Shown in pieces: positions 1 to 10,140 of a stretch of DNA of 35,978 nucleotides. The DNA is taken from assembly GCA_009602735.1 (NCBI GenBank), contig WELA01000281.1, forward strand, positions 207,057 through 243,034. The letters run 5' to 3'. The notes below the pieces were generated by a model, which searched no databases, had not been told where the DNA came from, and saw only the letters and a program-made list of their open reading frames with translations. How positions within the stretch are numbered: position 1 is the first letter of the stretch; each line of letters begins with the position of its first letter. The DNA comes from Mesotaenium endlicherianum. Lineage: Eukaryota; Streptophyta; Zygnematophyceae; Zygnematales; Mesotaeniaceae. The position numbers were made by a program, and so were the translations under genes.

Positions 1-540
1 GCATATATTTTATATATATTTTAATGTTTTGGAGTGGTATTGTATGGAGTCAAGTGTGAATAGGTACTCTAGTAACTTGGTTCATGTCCTTTGAACCTTC
101 CAAGGCATTTTCGAAGTTAGAGGAAAGACCTAGAAGAACTCCATGTGGCAAAAGTCAGATGTGCCATTTTTAGGTCAAAAGGACATGTGTACATTATTCT
201 AGAAAGAGGTGGCAAGTTTTGGGATGTGTTGGGTGCCAACACATTAACATACACCTTCCTAGAAATTACTTATGTAGCAAGTATATAAACAAGAGCTAGA
301 ACATAGAAAGACATTCCAGAATCACTCTTGTACTTGCCAAAATCCAGAAATATATTAACTTTCAAGAAGCCATCTCTCTTTCAAGAAGCTACCACTTGTG
401 TTCAAAGATCCTTGTCTTGAATAGATGAAGTATTATATTTCAGTAAGTACTTCATCTATCTGTTTCACTACACTTCTTTTGCTCATTATGATATTGAAAG
501 GCAACTCACATTTGGTAGCACGTAGTCTTATTTGCTAGTC
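1..540 (+). mobile_element. Possible LTR-like remnant (weak)
   Basis: No coding frame is visible. A TATA-like element (TATATAAAC, about 280-290) is followed by a leader-like AT-rich stretch. Near 513-523 the string TTTGGTAGCACG partly resembles a plant initiator-Met primer binding site (TGGTATCAGAGC). Together these look like the end of an old Copia-type LTR with its PBS, but there is no partner LTR or gag-pol in the window. It could equally be ordinary intergenic DNA with a promoter-like TATA. Confidence 0.22.
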
Positions 541-1430
541 TACAATTTTCTTCACGCATGAATGCAATAGATCTAAGATAATCGTTAAAGAGCTTTCATA
601 TTACTTGAAATGCTGAATCTAGTTGATGAAAGGCTATCATTCATCATTTTATAGGAATGTGGAAGAATGCACGTGTACGGCCTCTTAAACTTTAACCTTG
701 ACTACAAATAGAACTTCAAATAAGATGAGTGGGAATTGATGCGTGGGATAAATCATCCTCTCTGTAATAGGACATGCTCTTGCGGTTCAAACAAAGTCAC
801 TCTTAGCCTAGATTTTCTAGTACAAATACATAATAATGTCTATATGAACAATTATTAAAAGCTGGTCATACAGCACCACAACATGAACATGGCATTCTTG
901 AGACATGGTGAACAACCCTTGCGAATCAAAGGACATCCATCTGGCTTGTCCGGATGCGCTTGCACTTGATCAATATATGTTTTTGATTTAATTAGCTTAG
1001 GTGGGCACTTGCTAGATGAGCGAGAGCCCATAAGTAGGTAAGCATGTGTTTCAACATTAAATAAGATTTCGAGTTAATGAGAGTGTAAATAAAATCAAGA
1101 CTTGCAGCCATGGTCAATTTGCATGGGGAATAGAATACATACTAATTTTAATAGCCATGAAAGTTGGGCTGCTGCACGTGTGAGATGGGGGTCCTTCGTG
1201 CCAACGAGACAAGAGTTGTCCGTTTCAAGCAGATTCAAGCTCGTAATAGCATTTTCGTTATTTGTTACGTACTTCTTCTCTTGGTGACTCCGTCAGCGAC
1301 GCTCAGGTGGACCCTTTAGTGTCGCTCCATGAAGTTGGAAATGGAGTTACCGCGCCTGCAGCAGGAAGTGCGTCGTCTCGAGAGGCGAACGAGCCCATTG
1401 CGATTGCGCGCATCTGGAACTGAGGACGTC
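541..1430. other. Intergenic, no gene seen
   Basis: AT-rich sequence without a convincing open frame or repeat. The short ORFs here have no recognisable composition or motif. It is the far-upstream flank of psbW. Confidence 0.5.
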
Positions 1431-1440
1431 GACAACCACG

Positions 1441-1516
1441 ATTGGCTCCAGAGACAGTGAGGCCCGCTTAGAATGCCTCTGATTGGTTAGTAAATGGATG
1501 ACAGATAAACGTGGCA
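1441..1516 (+). promoter_or_regulatory. psbW upstream elements: CCAAT boxes, I-box/G-box-like pair
   Basis: Two inverted CCAAT boxes (ATTGG at 1441-1445 and 1482-1486) are followed by GATAA (1504-1508) directly next to ACGTGGCA (1509-1516). A GATA/I-box close to an ACGT-core G-box is the classic arrangement of light-responsive plant photosynthesis promoters. The elements lie 220-300 bp upstream of the psbW ATG. The motifs are seen; the role in light regulation is inferred. Confidence 0.45.
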
Positions 1517-1739
1517 GGGGTGGATCTTGTCATCGCGAGCAATCGAGAGCGCAGAGTGGCGCAGAGGCCAGCAGAGGCTACCGGTTCCGAAGTGAAATTG
1601 TACACCCACCCTCCAGACTGGGGTAGAGAATTTTTTGTCATCGCCATTCCAGCGAGCCATCAACTCTCTCCCTCATCGTCACTGCCCCATTGCTGCCTGT
1701 CCTACTCGCTCTCACTTTCCTTACAACAGACAGCAAACA

Positions 1740-2350
1740 ATGGCTTCCATTGCTGCTACCTCATGCGCCTCGGCGGCCGTCTGCTTCTTGCAGAAGGACC
1801 TGTCCCGCAAGGCCGCAACCCCCGTCAGAGTGCAGGGTAAGCTGTCTTTATAGTTTTGTCTGCATCATGTCTCCGCTGCGCAATTAGTTCCAATTAGCTG
1901 AAGTACTCTTCTTAGGGCGTCGAAAAGGTTTCCTTTCGGTGTACGTCACGTTGCTCATGCAATTCATTGAAGATGCAAACTTACTGATGATGCAGTTTCT
2001 TGCAGGTCCCTGCTGAAGTTGCTGACATAATTCGTAATTGCTCCTTTCTCTGTTATTCAGGACTCCCCTCCCTCAGCCGTGCACGCGTTACGTGCTCAGC
2101 AGAGAAGAAGAGCCAGCAGGTTCAGTTTGCCGCAGCTGCTACCGCTGCTGCTTCATTCGTGACTGCACACCCTGCCTTGGCTCTTGTCGACGAGCGCCTG
2201 TCTACCGAGGGCATGGGCCTCAGCCTTGGACTGAGCAACTCTGCTCTTGGCTGGATCTTGGTCGGGGTCTCAGCAACCATCTGGAGTTTGTACTTCGTTT
2301 TCTCGTCTAAGCTTCCAGAGGGCGATGACGACTCAGGTCTGTCATTGTAG
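1740..2350 (+). CDS. psbW: Photosystem II reaction-centre W protein precursor (PsbW), two exons
   Basis: Exons are 1740-1836 and 2061-2350, with a 224-nt GT-AG intron in phase 1 (the split codon reads Gly). The product is 128 residues. It has an Ala/Ser/Arg/Lys-rich chloroplast transit region, then an Ala-rich hydrophobic thylakoid signal ending in a PALA-type cleavage site. The mature protein begins [10 protein letters not shown], has one membrane span ([18 protein letters not shown]) and an acidic C-terminus ending SGLSL. These are hallmarks of nuclear-encoded PsbW, a small single-span thylakoid subunit that stabilises PSII dimers and PSII-LHCII supercomplexes. The ATG at 1740 is chosen because it opens the transit peptide; an upstream in-frame ATG at 1635 would add 35 residues unlike a targeting peptide. 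Length and topology are normal, and nothing appears broken. Confidence 0.94.
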
Positions 2351-3066
2351 ATATAGACGATAGAATATGCCAGATAGTACAGTTCAAAGACCGGCCTAAT
2401 TTCCACAAAGACAGAGGGATGTCCTTCTACTTTTTGAGACTTTAAAGCTGCACTTGTTCATATTCCATACATCATGTGTACTGTAGAGTTACCCCCTTAG
2501 ACAGGTACCATAACTTGACGAAATAGCAGTTGGCGATTTTGCCGCTATTACTTTGTATACAATATTCTTATCATCTTTCTGTGGGAATATGAATTATTGT
2601 TATTTTGCCTTCTGGGGTTGCCGATGTGCTTTCATTCATCTGGATGGGTTCTCATTGCAATACTTGTGGGTGCAAATTATGTGCTAATGGTAGACTTCAA
2701 GAGGTGCTTGCCAAAGTAGTGCTGTTACTTTTTTGCGGCCGTCCATATCCTGGCTATGTATCTCATGAAATGCTGCAAGAGGACAAGTTGGTTTGTCTAT
2801 GGGTAGCTGTTGAGTGGCAGCTTGGAAAAGTAGTGGATCTGTTTGAGTGGATGACACTTTGCAACGGCTGCATTTGCTGACCTTCAGAGAATGAGCAGAA
2901 GCTTGGGGAGTTGATGATGGTTTTGTCGTGACATTGATGGAGTGCATCTCTTCCTGTTAACACCTTCGACGAGGGGAGTTGGTGGACAATACTGTACTTT
3001 CTAGAGCAGTTTCTTAGGACTGTCCTCTCAGCTCCTGACATTAATGTACGCTTATGGTTGTAAATA
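2351..3066. other. psbW 3' flank, no gene seen
   Basis: The first part is probably the psbW 3' UTR (T-rich, with several TGTA motifs near 2475-2560). ORFs in the rest are short, overlap on both strands and match no family I recognise. Confidence 0.45.
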
Positions 3067-3222
3067 ATGGGTGTGGGTGGCCGCATGGGTGTTCCATGGG
3101 GTGGGGGTGCCATGTTCCATAACTTCATCCTGGGCAATGAGGCCAGCCTGACAGGCACTGCCCCCCAGGCCATGTTCACACTGGACAGCAAGTTGCCGGC
3201 GCCCAAATACCCCTCGTCTTGA
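3067..3222 (+). other. Protein-like candidate exon or gene remnant, unassigned
   Basis: A 51-codon frame starts with ATG (3067) and ends at TGA (3220). It has balanced composition including AMFHNFILGNEASL and FTLDSKLPAPKYP, which reads more like real protein than its surroundings. A stop sits just upstream (3061-3063), so it would be a tiny gene, a terminal exon with its acceptor after 3063, or a decayed fragment. I do not recognise the family. Confidence 0.22.
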
Positions 3223-4410
3223 GAACAAATTACCATGAATTCTGGGTCCTTGTGTTGACATGCAGTCCTCACGAGGTGCACTTATTTTCTCTTCTCACCG
3301 GGTGGGAGAGGGCGTCTCAAACCAGAACTGCAGGGAGAGGCCGGAAGACATGGACACTTTCAGGACTCCCTGGGCCATGACACCTCCTGTCCTGAGACTG
3401 AGCTCGCAGGAGAGGCAGCTACAGTCATGGCTGCTGCTTCCATGGTCTTCAGGTCGAGGGATGCCGCCTACTCATTCCTACCACATGCCAAGCAGGGGAG
3501 AGGACTAGCTCTTTTGGTCAATGCTCTGGATGACTAACAGCAGAGTTTGTACTTCAAATGCTCTATGTTTGCTGAGGCCTGCATCAAGGCCTGCACTTTA
3601 GCAGTAGCAAAGTAGTCTGTTTGCAGCTCTTTTACACTGCCTCGAGAATGAAGAGAATATTGTCTGTGCTGGACATGGCCCAATCTCTTGCGCACTGCGC
3701 TGCGTCACGACTGTGAACAGCTGTTTGACTTGGTCAATAAGTGCCGAGGCTACCACTGCATGTCCATTCCTAACGTTCAGGCCCACTACAGAACAATTCA
3801 TGGAGCAGCTACAATGTGAGTCCCTTCCGTTCCCTTTGCTTCACAGCTTGACCTCTCCATGAACAGCAATGAGATACAAAATATCAAGCAAAGGAAAGCA
3901 AGAACACTTTAAGCTCTGGGAGCTGAGAGGCTCACCTATTGCAGGCGGCAGTATGTTTCCTCCACCCTTTTTTTCGATCTTATCCGCTTATCCTTTTTTA
4001 CCTCCTGCTTGCCCTTACAGCTGTCACCCAGCTTGCATGCTTGTCAGCCTCCTCCATCGCACATCAAGTCTGCACACCTCATTATGCTCAAGTCTGCAAC
4101 AGTCTGTAACTATAAGGTCTGCCCCTATGCCCAAGCCTTTGCCAAGTCACTGGAGGTACCTGCCTCCTCCCCTCCCCCTCCCGCAAGTTTAAGTGTGTCA
4201 GTCTTGTAAAATATACATGCAAGACAGATGTCTGTGGGATGTCTTTTTAAATCCAATGTCTTAATGATGTAATCTGTGTATGTCTCAATACTTCACGTAC
4301 ACTCAGTATTAATTTTGACTTATCATCACAACAGCCTAGGATCCACTAACAACGTGCTTAAAGAGAGATGCCGACGAGCTAGGTGATGACGCGGTGTGCA
4401 GATGGACTAG
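3223..4410. other. No assignable gene; possible decayed coding fragment near 3650-3820
   Basis: Around 3700-3820 a plus-strand frame reads CEQLFDLVNKCRGYHC, followed by plausible sequence, but open frames on either side are in different phases. That fits a decayed gene or chance. No family is recognised. Confidence 0.25.
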
Positions 4411-4625
4411 CTGCCGGGCTCCTACACGAAGAGCATGTCGTGCCTGGCGAAGTTTGGCGCCAGCTACCCGCAGGAGCTGCATCACCGGCGCTCCTCCATG
4501 CCCTCCATTGTCAACCACCCCGCCAAGATTGCGTATGGCGACAGCTGGGCGCACGAGCAGAGCGCATCCCCCGATCCCAACACCCAATACCAACGTGGGC
4601 ACCTTTGTGGCTGCGCCCCGACCAG
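4411..4625 (+). other. Candidate exon, unassigned protein
   Basis: An open plus-strand stretch after a stop at 4408 reads with natural-looking composition (SCLAKFGASYPQELHHRRSS, then VNHPAKIAYGDSWAHE). It is followed by a possible splice donor, CCAG|GTGCGC, at 4626. A (CTG)6 run follows at about 4631-4649. It could belong to the same gene as the candidate at 5086-5299, but the family is unknown and no acceptor is clearly defined. Confidence 0.27.
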
Positions 4626-5085
4626 GTGCGCTGCTGCTGCTGCTGCTGCACCCTCTTGGTCCTTGCTTGGATTATGATTAGAACACTTGCAGTGCTATTC
4701 CCAGGCTCACCTGACTGCAGCACCCACTTGACCGGCTTGCTTACTCACGCACTCGCTACTTACTGTGAGTGGGTGAGGCAGGTGTGTCTCACAGGTTGTG
4801 GCTCTGTAAGTCGGCATGTCTCGGCTCGTGCGCTGCCTGTATGCCTGTCTAGAGTTACTTTTCGACTCAGAATCCCATCATCCCCCGATGTGATGTGAGT
4901 CTCGCTAGGGCGAGACTTTTTGCTGCATGTGCCGTCCTAGTGGCTGGCAAGCTGAGCCGGTTAGGCAGCGCCCATCGCCGCGTTGGTGACACTGATCCAG
5001 ACGCTCTCATTGTGTGTGCTGTGCCCCAGACGGACAACTGGGTGGACGACAGGACAAATTATAACTCCAACGAGGTTTGACGTAG

Positions 5086-5299
5086 GTCAACAAGACAGCT
5101 GTTGGCGTGCTGGGCCTGCTGGCCGAGCTCATCGTCACCACAGGGAGGGGGAGGAGCCACCCTCTCGGCCCCCTCTTGGTGCCTGGAGATAACGCTCCGC
5201 TGCCCAGCCAGAGCCCCCCGGCGCCTATGACCATCGTGCCCCCCCCGCCCGGCATCGCCAGCACCTCCCCTGCCCGCGCTCCAGCTAGTCCTGCCGCTG
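5086..5299 (+). other. Candidate exon, Pro-rich C-terminal part, unassigned
   Basis: This is bounded by an acceptor-like GACGTAG| (ending 5085) and a strong donor-like CTG|GTGAGT at 5300. The in-between frame starts VNKTAVGVLGLLAELIV and becomes Pro/Ser/Ala-rich. The two splice-like ends and open frame support a real exon. No conserved family is recognised, and the start and terminal exons of such a gene are not visible. Confidence 0.3.
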
Positions 5300-6417
5300 G
5301 TGAGTGTTCAGATGTGTTCTGCTGCTCTCTGCCTGCTTGTTCTGCGCATCTATGCTTTGTTAGCTTCTGGTTCTTTCAACATGTATTGCTCCTCCATCCA
5401 CCTCAAAGCATGCTAGGTATTCCACCTTTTCCCTACGTCTGCTTCCACGCGGTTAGTTCTTTAGTTGTACGGTAAAGCCTGTTCGTCAGGAAGGCGTGAC
5501 GGGCATATAGCTGCATGCTTACCATCTAGCTTCTGTGAGCATGTAGAACCTGACATTGGGGACCAGATCATTAAGACCGTAGGAGCAGATGAAGAAGCAG
5601 GTTACTCACTGTGGACGATCAGATGTTTTCCGAGTGAGTGCTGCTTACACTAGTGTGTCCCCTTCAGCTCCGTGGTGAGCATTGCTCTGTAAGGAGCTAC
5701 TGAAGTTGTTCAAAGAGAGCCTCTTTGGTAGTGGATAGGAACAACTTTTTTTGTGACCGACCCCTGGACTTCCGGTAGCATTTTTATTTGTTAGAGCTTT
5801 CTAACCTTGTGTTACTATGAGAATGTGTGTAGGCTTGTTGTTTGATTTCAGCTAGGAACCTCTGCACATTACTTGGTGAAACCTTTTTGCTGCTGGAAGG
5901 GCTTTTGCTTCTACGACCTGCACAACCTCAAAACCCCTCCAGAAGCCCTTCTTAGATGCCCTCTTTGGGGTTTCTGGATGGTAGAAGAGGGAGCCCGGAA
6001 GGGAAGGCAGCATGTAGGAAGTTTGGAGTATTATTTTGGATATATATTTTTTGGACATGATGCTCCTTGGCAGCACATGTGAGACCTACACATTTTCTGT
6101 AGAAACCTTGGGACTTGTTAGTGCAAGCAGAATTGCCAAATTACGTGGGTGGTGACAGATTCATGTCACACCTTTTTTGTGTTGGTGGATGCTGCATGTT
6201 TGTTCATAAAACATGTCTTCAGAGCTCCGAGTTGGAGCTCTGTTATTTGCACATACTTTTGGAGGAAGGTGGCAGACATGACCTGCAGAATTGTATTCGT
6301 CAAGCTTGCAAAAATGCCCAGAGATTGAGACGTATCTTTTCCCACTAAGTGTTTTGAGGTTATTTCTCCAGCTGTGAGTTAGTGACATGAACGAGGTTGA
6401 AACCAATTCCACTCTTT
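5300..6417. other. Intergenic, no gene seen
   Basis: T-rich, non-repetitive sequence. A short frame near 5540-5650 and several small frames on both strands have no features that separate them from chance. Confidence 0.4.
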
Positions 6418-6849
6418 TTACTCTTTGGATAGGGTGAAAGAACGTTTTGAACATGCCACCAGTGCCAACAGGCAGGAAGAAGTACAACAAGGAAAAAGTT
6501 GCGCACCCCTGCCACAAATTTCCATGAAACAGGTGTAATGGTGAGCTTTGTTGAACATATCTAGAGTTTTGGGTCTTGTTATATTTAGTTGTGTGTTGCA
6601 AACCTGCTCCTGTTCAGCCATAGGGTAGGAATACTTAGCATTGAACTTGTCCAGTTGCCTGTTTGCAGGTGTTGCAAACCTGTCAATGAAATGAGGACCA
6701 ATATTTTTCTCCACCAGCTGCAAAGCATCTCTTGATAAGCCAAAGTCATCTTCCTCCTTGATGTGGACCAGACATTCCAATCTTTGATCCATAGTCATTG
6801 GCATCCACTCAATGTCAGAACTTATTTTGGCTTTCTTGTGCGAAGGCAT
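6418..6849 (-). CDS. Hypothetical protein, 143 aa, unassigned
   Basis: A single minus-strand ORF starts MPSHKKAKISSDIEW and runs through charged, hydrophilic sequence (about residues 1-110) into a Cys/Leu-rich tail. It has no membrane span, signal or motif I can name. The N-terminal two thirds look coding by composition; the tail may be chance read-through. It may be a fragment of a domesticated or mobile-element protein. No neighbour suggests a role. Confidence 0.32.
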   Translation of the reverse strand: MPSHKKAKISSDIEWMPMTMDQRLECLVHIKEEDDFGLSRDALQLVEKNIGPHFIDRFATPANRQLDKFNAKYSYPMAEQEQVCNTQLNITRPKTLDMFNKAHHYTCFMEICGRGAQLFPCCTSSCLLALVACSKRSFTLSKE

Positions 6850-8151
6850 TGCAGGTCTTCCACCTTAGCTCCACCTTGCTTTATGAGCTTGACTACCTCC
6901 TTAGAGTCAATCCTGATGCATACATGCTGACTTTTGAAATCATATCTTCCCACTGCTGTCGTGCGTTACGAGGTCGGGTGCGCAACATAAGTACAAGCAA
7001 CACATCATAAGCAAGCAGGCTTTGCTGCAATGAAGTCTATAATACATGTGATTTTATAGCCAAAAAGGGAGTCAAGTCTCAAATGTTGTAATTAAGGGAG
7101 TGTGTACTCTCCAGAGTGAGCACCTCAAGACTGTAATCTGGTAGGAAAACAACTAATGAAGTATGGCCCAAAAGATCACTGGAAGCACATCATGATCTTC
7201 AAGAGTAGTTTCATGCAAGGGTTTAAGCTGTGACTTTGCTCACCACTTGTGAAGTTCTTCAAGTGACTTGAAGCCAGGAGGGCTTGCTCTTCACAAGAGA
7301 GTAACTAAGTGGTCCTCAAAACATAAGAGATAAAAGTGTAAGCTTTACTGATATCTCTGTTACCTACAACTGGCATTATGAGGACTTCTAAAAAGATGTC
7401 TCTCTGGGGACATCTCTAGTACTTATACTTCTGGAAACCCGGCATGGTATGCGGCGGATCCAATGCATCTAGTCACTCTAGGAGGCTCTCCTATGTCCAC
7501 TAATGTGTACAAGACATGTACTAGCACTCCTATAGGCTAAGCATAACTCAAACCAATCAAAGCAGGGCACGTACAATATGCTATGTGTCTCTCATTGGTG
7601 GAGCTTACCTTGGGTGATTCTACCTAGATAGCGCCTCAAAAGTGAATCTGGAACTTGAGGAAGCTTCCTCTAGGAGTAGGTGATGCAGTCACCAAGTTAT
7701 AGCCTCAATGATGCACTTGTACTATGGAAGTGCAAGAATTATGTAGTCTAAAGGGCTCGCGGATTTGTACGTACAAAGCTAGGGGTCCTTGGGATCACGA
7801 AGAGCCAACAATGTCACCTTTGGGGACATTGAGTCACAAGTTGGCCCTTGGGAAAGTTCCTCTAGGGGCCGGTAGGTGACGCGGACTAGATCGCAAATAT
7901 CTCGCTCGATAATTGACCAAATGACGCGAAACCGGTGCCATTCGGAAGATGCTTCGACGCGCTACACTTTGGTGACTTGTAAATCTAGAAAAGGTCAACA
8001 TATAGATGCGTAAAGTCAATGCAAAGTTGGTCTTCCTAGGTTGATGGTTCACACAAGTGAAGCTCGGTTTTGTACGTCAACCTCGACTCAATAAATCATG
8101 ACATTGCTAAAGCCACATGTACTTTGATAAGTGCACTCAACAGAGTGTCTT
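6850..8151. other. Left flank of retroelement; diffuse degenerate repeats
   Basis: No coding frame. Two related stretches, 7660-7690 and 7852-7884, share CTTGRGRAARBTTCCTCTAG followed by a GTAGGTGA-type motif. That hints at older repeat sequence. GTCTT (8147-8151) immediately precedes the 5' LTR and would be the left target-site copy; the right copy is lost with the truncated 3' LTR. Confidence 0.35.
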
Positions 8152-8559
8152 TGTAATGAATCAGTATATTAGTGGATATAATATTCATTTAAATATAATA
8201 GTTAATTAAGTTCAGCCTGCTGAACTTGTAAACTCATTCCATGTACATATGCTAGGCATTGCTCTCGAGTTCGGCATTCGGAAACGAGGCCAACTCTCCT
8301 GTACAGCTTACTGAGAGTGATCTGAATCCAAGGCGAGAAGCCATTGATACGCACTGTCTTCTAACCTTGCTTATGTATGAGTTTACTGATTTGCATCATT
8401 GATGCTAGTTTACTCGCATTTGACTTACGAGTATTATTCCCTGCTAGTGTATTGTCCTTTGCCGTTTAACTAGTTAACGGAAATACCATAAAGATTACTT
8501 GCTGATATAAAGATCTTTATTAATTGTTAATCGCCTATTTGGTAAGTCGATTCATTTCA
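8152..8559 (+). repeat. 5' LTR, internally deleted
   Basis: Starts TGTAATGAATCAG and ends GATTCATTTCA. It matches the solo LTR at 13763-14482 (720 bp, reverse orientation) and the 3' LTR at 16852, except that the central ~312 bp are missing, with the junction at about 8228. The missing part is the hairpin-rich U3 sequence. Because the 3' LTR keeps it, the deletion happened after insertion. Confidence 0.92.
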
Positions 8560-8560
8560 G

Positions 8561-8572
8561 TGGTATCGGAGC
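8561..8572 (+). other. Primer binding site, initiator tRNA-Met
   Basis: TGGTATCGGAGC lies one base after the LTR end. It matches 11 of 12 positions of the plant initiator-Met PBS TGGTATCAGAGC. It defines the 3' edge of the 5' LTR and the element's plus-strand orientation. Confidence 0.88.
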
Positions 8573-8593
8573 AGTTATCACAGTCTTCTTTGT

Positions 8594-10072
8594 ATGGTAA
8601 GGACAAGGTCTCAAACTAGCAACTCCCGAGACATGGAGAACCAGGATAACGAGAATGTCGAAAACCAGGCGGAAAGCCATGTAGCGGGAAACCGTACCTA
8701 TTCGGAAGCAGTAGCAGATACTGCAGCTAGGGAGGCTGCAGATGAGGCAGCTGCTATTGCCGCAGTCGCAGCTCAGCAAGCTGAGGAGGAGAGAGCCAGG
8801 CTAGAAGTTGAACAAGTAGCAAAGGCGGCTGAAGATACAGAAAGGAGGGAAAGACAGCCAGCTGACGAGCGCACTGTCGAGGAACTCATGGCATCAAGGG
8901 CCAATGTTCTGAACCCACCTCCTGCTGTACAACTCAATGTACCCCTAGGTCAAATACGTGACCGGCTGAATGCGGCAGGAATTGCTGCTGCAGGAGCGAG
9001 AGGGACTGTTGAGGACACTACTCAGCAAGTAGATGCCAATGCTGCTGCTGCATTTGCTAATCTACCACCCCAAAATGTAGACTTGGGAGCATTGTTCGTT
9101 CAGATGCAGTCGCAAATGGCGACCATGTATCAGTCCCAGCAGGAGGACAAAAGAATCATAATGTCCCTACTGCGGGACAGAGACCAACTGGGGTCTCACA
9201 CCACTAGTGGTGGTGGCCGAGGGCCTAGTAAGCCCAAGCCGAAACCTCCCCAGGACTATGATCCTGAGGGAAACAGAAAATATTACCTGATCAAGTTTCT
9301 CGCGGATGTTGAGCAGTGGCTGGAGAACTACCCAGAACTGCAAGATTACGAGAAGGTCAGGCACACCGGTGCGCTACTGAAAGGCAGTGCCGCAGACTGG
9401 TGGCTTTACTGGAAGGAAGAGCGTAAGGCTCGGCAACTCGGTGACCCTACGTGGGTAGAGTTTGTCGAGAAGTTGCATGAGAAGTTTGATGTCATCAACC
9501 AGCAGGAGAAAGCTATCTATGCGATGATCTCCCTGACACTGAAGCAGACCACTTCAGTTGCTGAGTTTGCTCAAAAGTTCCAAGAGAACATGATGAAGCA
9601 GCCTGATTTGCCAGAACGGTATAGGATAGCATACTTCAGGTATGGCTTGAAATCCGAGGTCTCTGGTCATTTTGCTGAGAAAAAGTATGAGAAACTGGCT
9701 GACTTGATCCAGGATGCTGACGCCTGGGATCAGCAGCAGTTCAATCACAAGCGCCAGAGTAACGCTTTGGTGTCTAAGATTGTCAAAAAGCCCCACGGTT
9801 CCTACAATGCAGTTGAAGGAGACCAGGCTGAGGATAATCAGGGTGATGAATATGAGTATGAGTACAATGCTATTCAGTCTAGAGGTAGAGGTGGTCCCTC
9901 TCGAGGTGGCTATGGAAGGGGTGGTGGTAGGACTAAGCCGAGACCAGCCTCAGCAAAATCTACTTGCTACCATTGTCAGCAGAAAGGCCACTACAGAGAA
10001 CAGTGTCCGGTCAAGCACCTGCCTAAGGTCGAGAGAAAAGACCAGCCTTTAAAAGACAGCAACAGTCAGTAA
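8594..10072 (+). CDS. gag: Gag polyprotein of Ty3/gypsy element (492 aa)
   Basis: This is the structural protein of the virus-like particle; it packages element RNA. Residues ~1-110 are Ala/Glu-rich and probably coiled. The middle (about 205-400) is a retrotransposon-gag capsid region with [19 protein letters not shown] and [13 protein letters not shown] sequence. An Arg/Gly-rich linker follows, then a CCHC zinc knuckle (CX2CX4HX4C, residues 458-471). The ATG at 8594 is 34 nt after the LTR and is the first in the leader. The last codons carry the slippery heptamer TTTAAAA (10048-10054), and the stop TAA (10070-10072) lies within the downstream hairpin. Pol is in the -1 frame. The frame is intact, unlike the decayed relative at 18574. 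Confidence 0.96.
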   Translation: MVRTRSQTSNSRDMENQDNENVENQAESHVAGNRTYSEAVADTAAREAADEAAAIAAVAAQQAEEERARLEVEQVAKAAEDTERRERQPADERTVEELMASRANVLNPPPAVQLNVPLGQIRDRLNAAGIAAAGARGTVEDTTQQVDANAAAAFANLPPQNVDLGALFVQMQSQMATMYQSQQEDKRIIMSLLRDRDQLGSHTTSGGGRGPSKPKPKPPQDYDPEGNRKYYLIKFLADVEQWLENYPELQDYEKVRHTGALLKGSAADWWLYWKEERKARQLGDPTWVEFVEKLHEKFDVINQQEKAIYAMISLTLKQTTSVAEFAQKFQENMMKQPDLPERYRIAYFRYGLKSEVSGHFAEKKYEKLADLIQDADAWDQQQFNHKRQSNALVSKIVKKPHGSYNAVEGDQAEDNQGDEYEYEYNAIQSRGRGGPSRGGYGRGGGRTKPRPASAKSTCYHCQQKGHYREQCPVKHLPKVERKDQPLKDSNSQ

Positions 10073-10095
10073 TCCAGTCTACTGACTGTGAGGAT
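10048..10095 (+). promoter_or_regulatory. Predicted -1 ribosomal frameshift signal between gag and pol
   Basis: The heptamer T TTA AAA (10048-10054) is in the correct gag phase for tandem -1 slippage. After a 7-nt spacer comes a perfect 10-bp hairpin: ACAGTCAGTA (10062-10071) pairs with TACTGACTGT (10080-10089), with an 8-nt loop. Loop bases ATCC (10072-10075) could pair with GGAT (10092-10095) to form an H-type pseudoknot. Pol is open in the -1 frame from 10027, so slippage gives Gag-Pol. The heptamer is also kept in the decayed copy at 20020-20026. Motif and spacing are seen; function is inferred. Confidence 0.8.
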
Positions 10096-10140
10096 GCTAG
10101 AGATAGTGAGTCGTCACTAGCTGCCCTCGTAGCAGGTATT

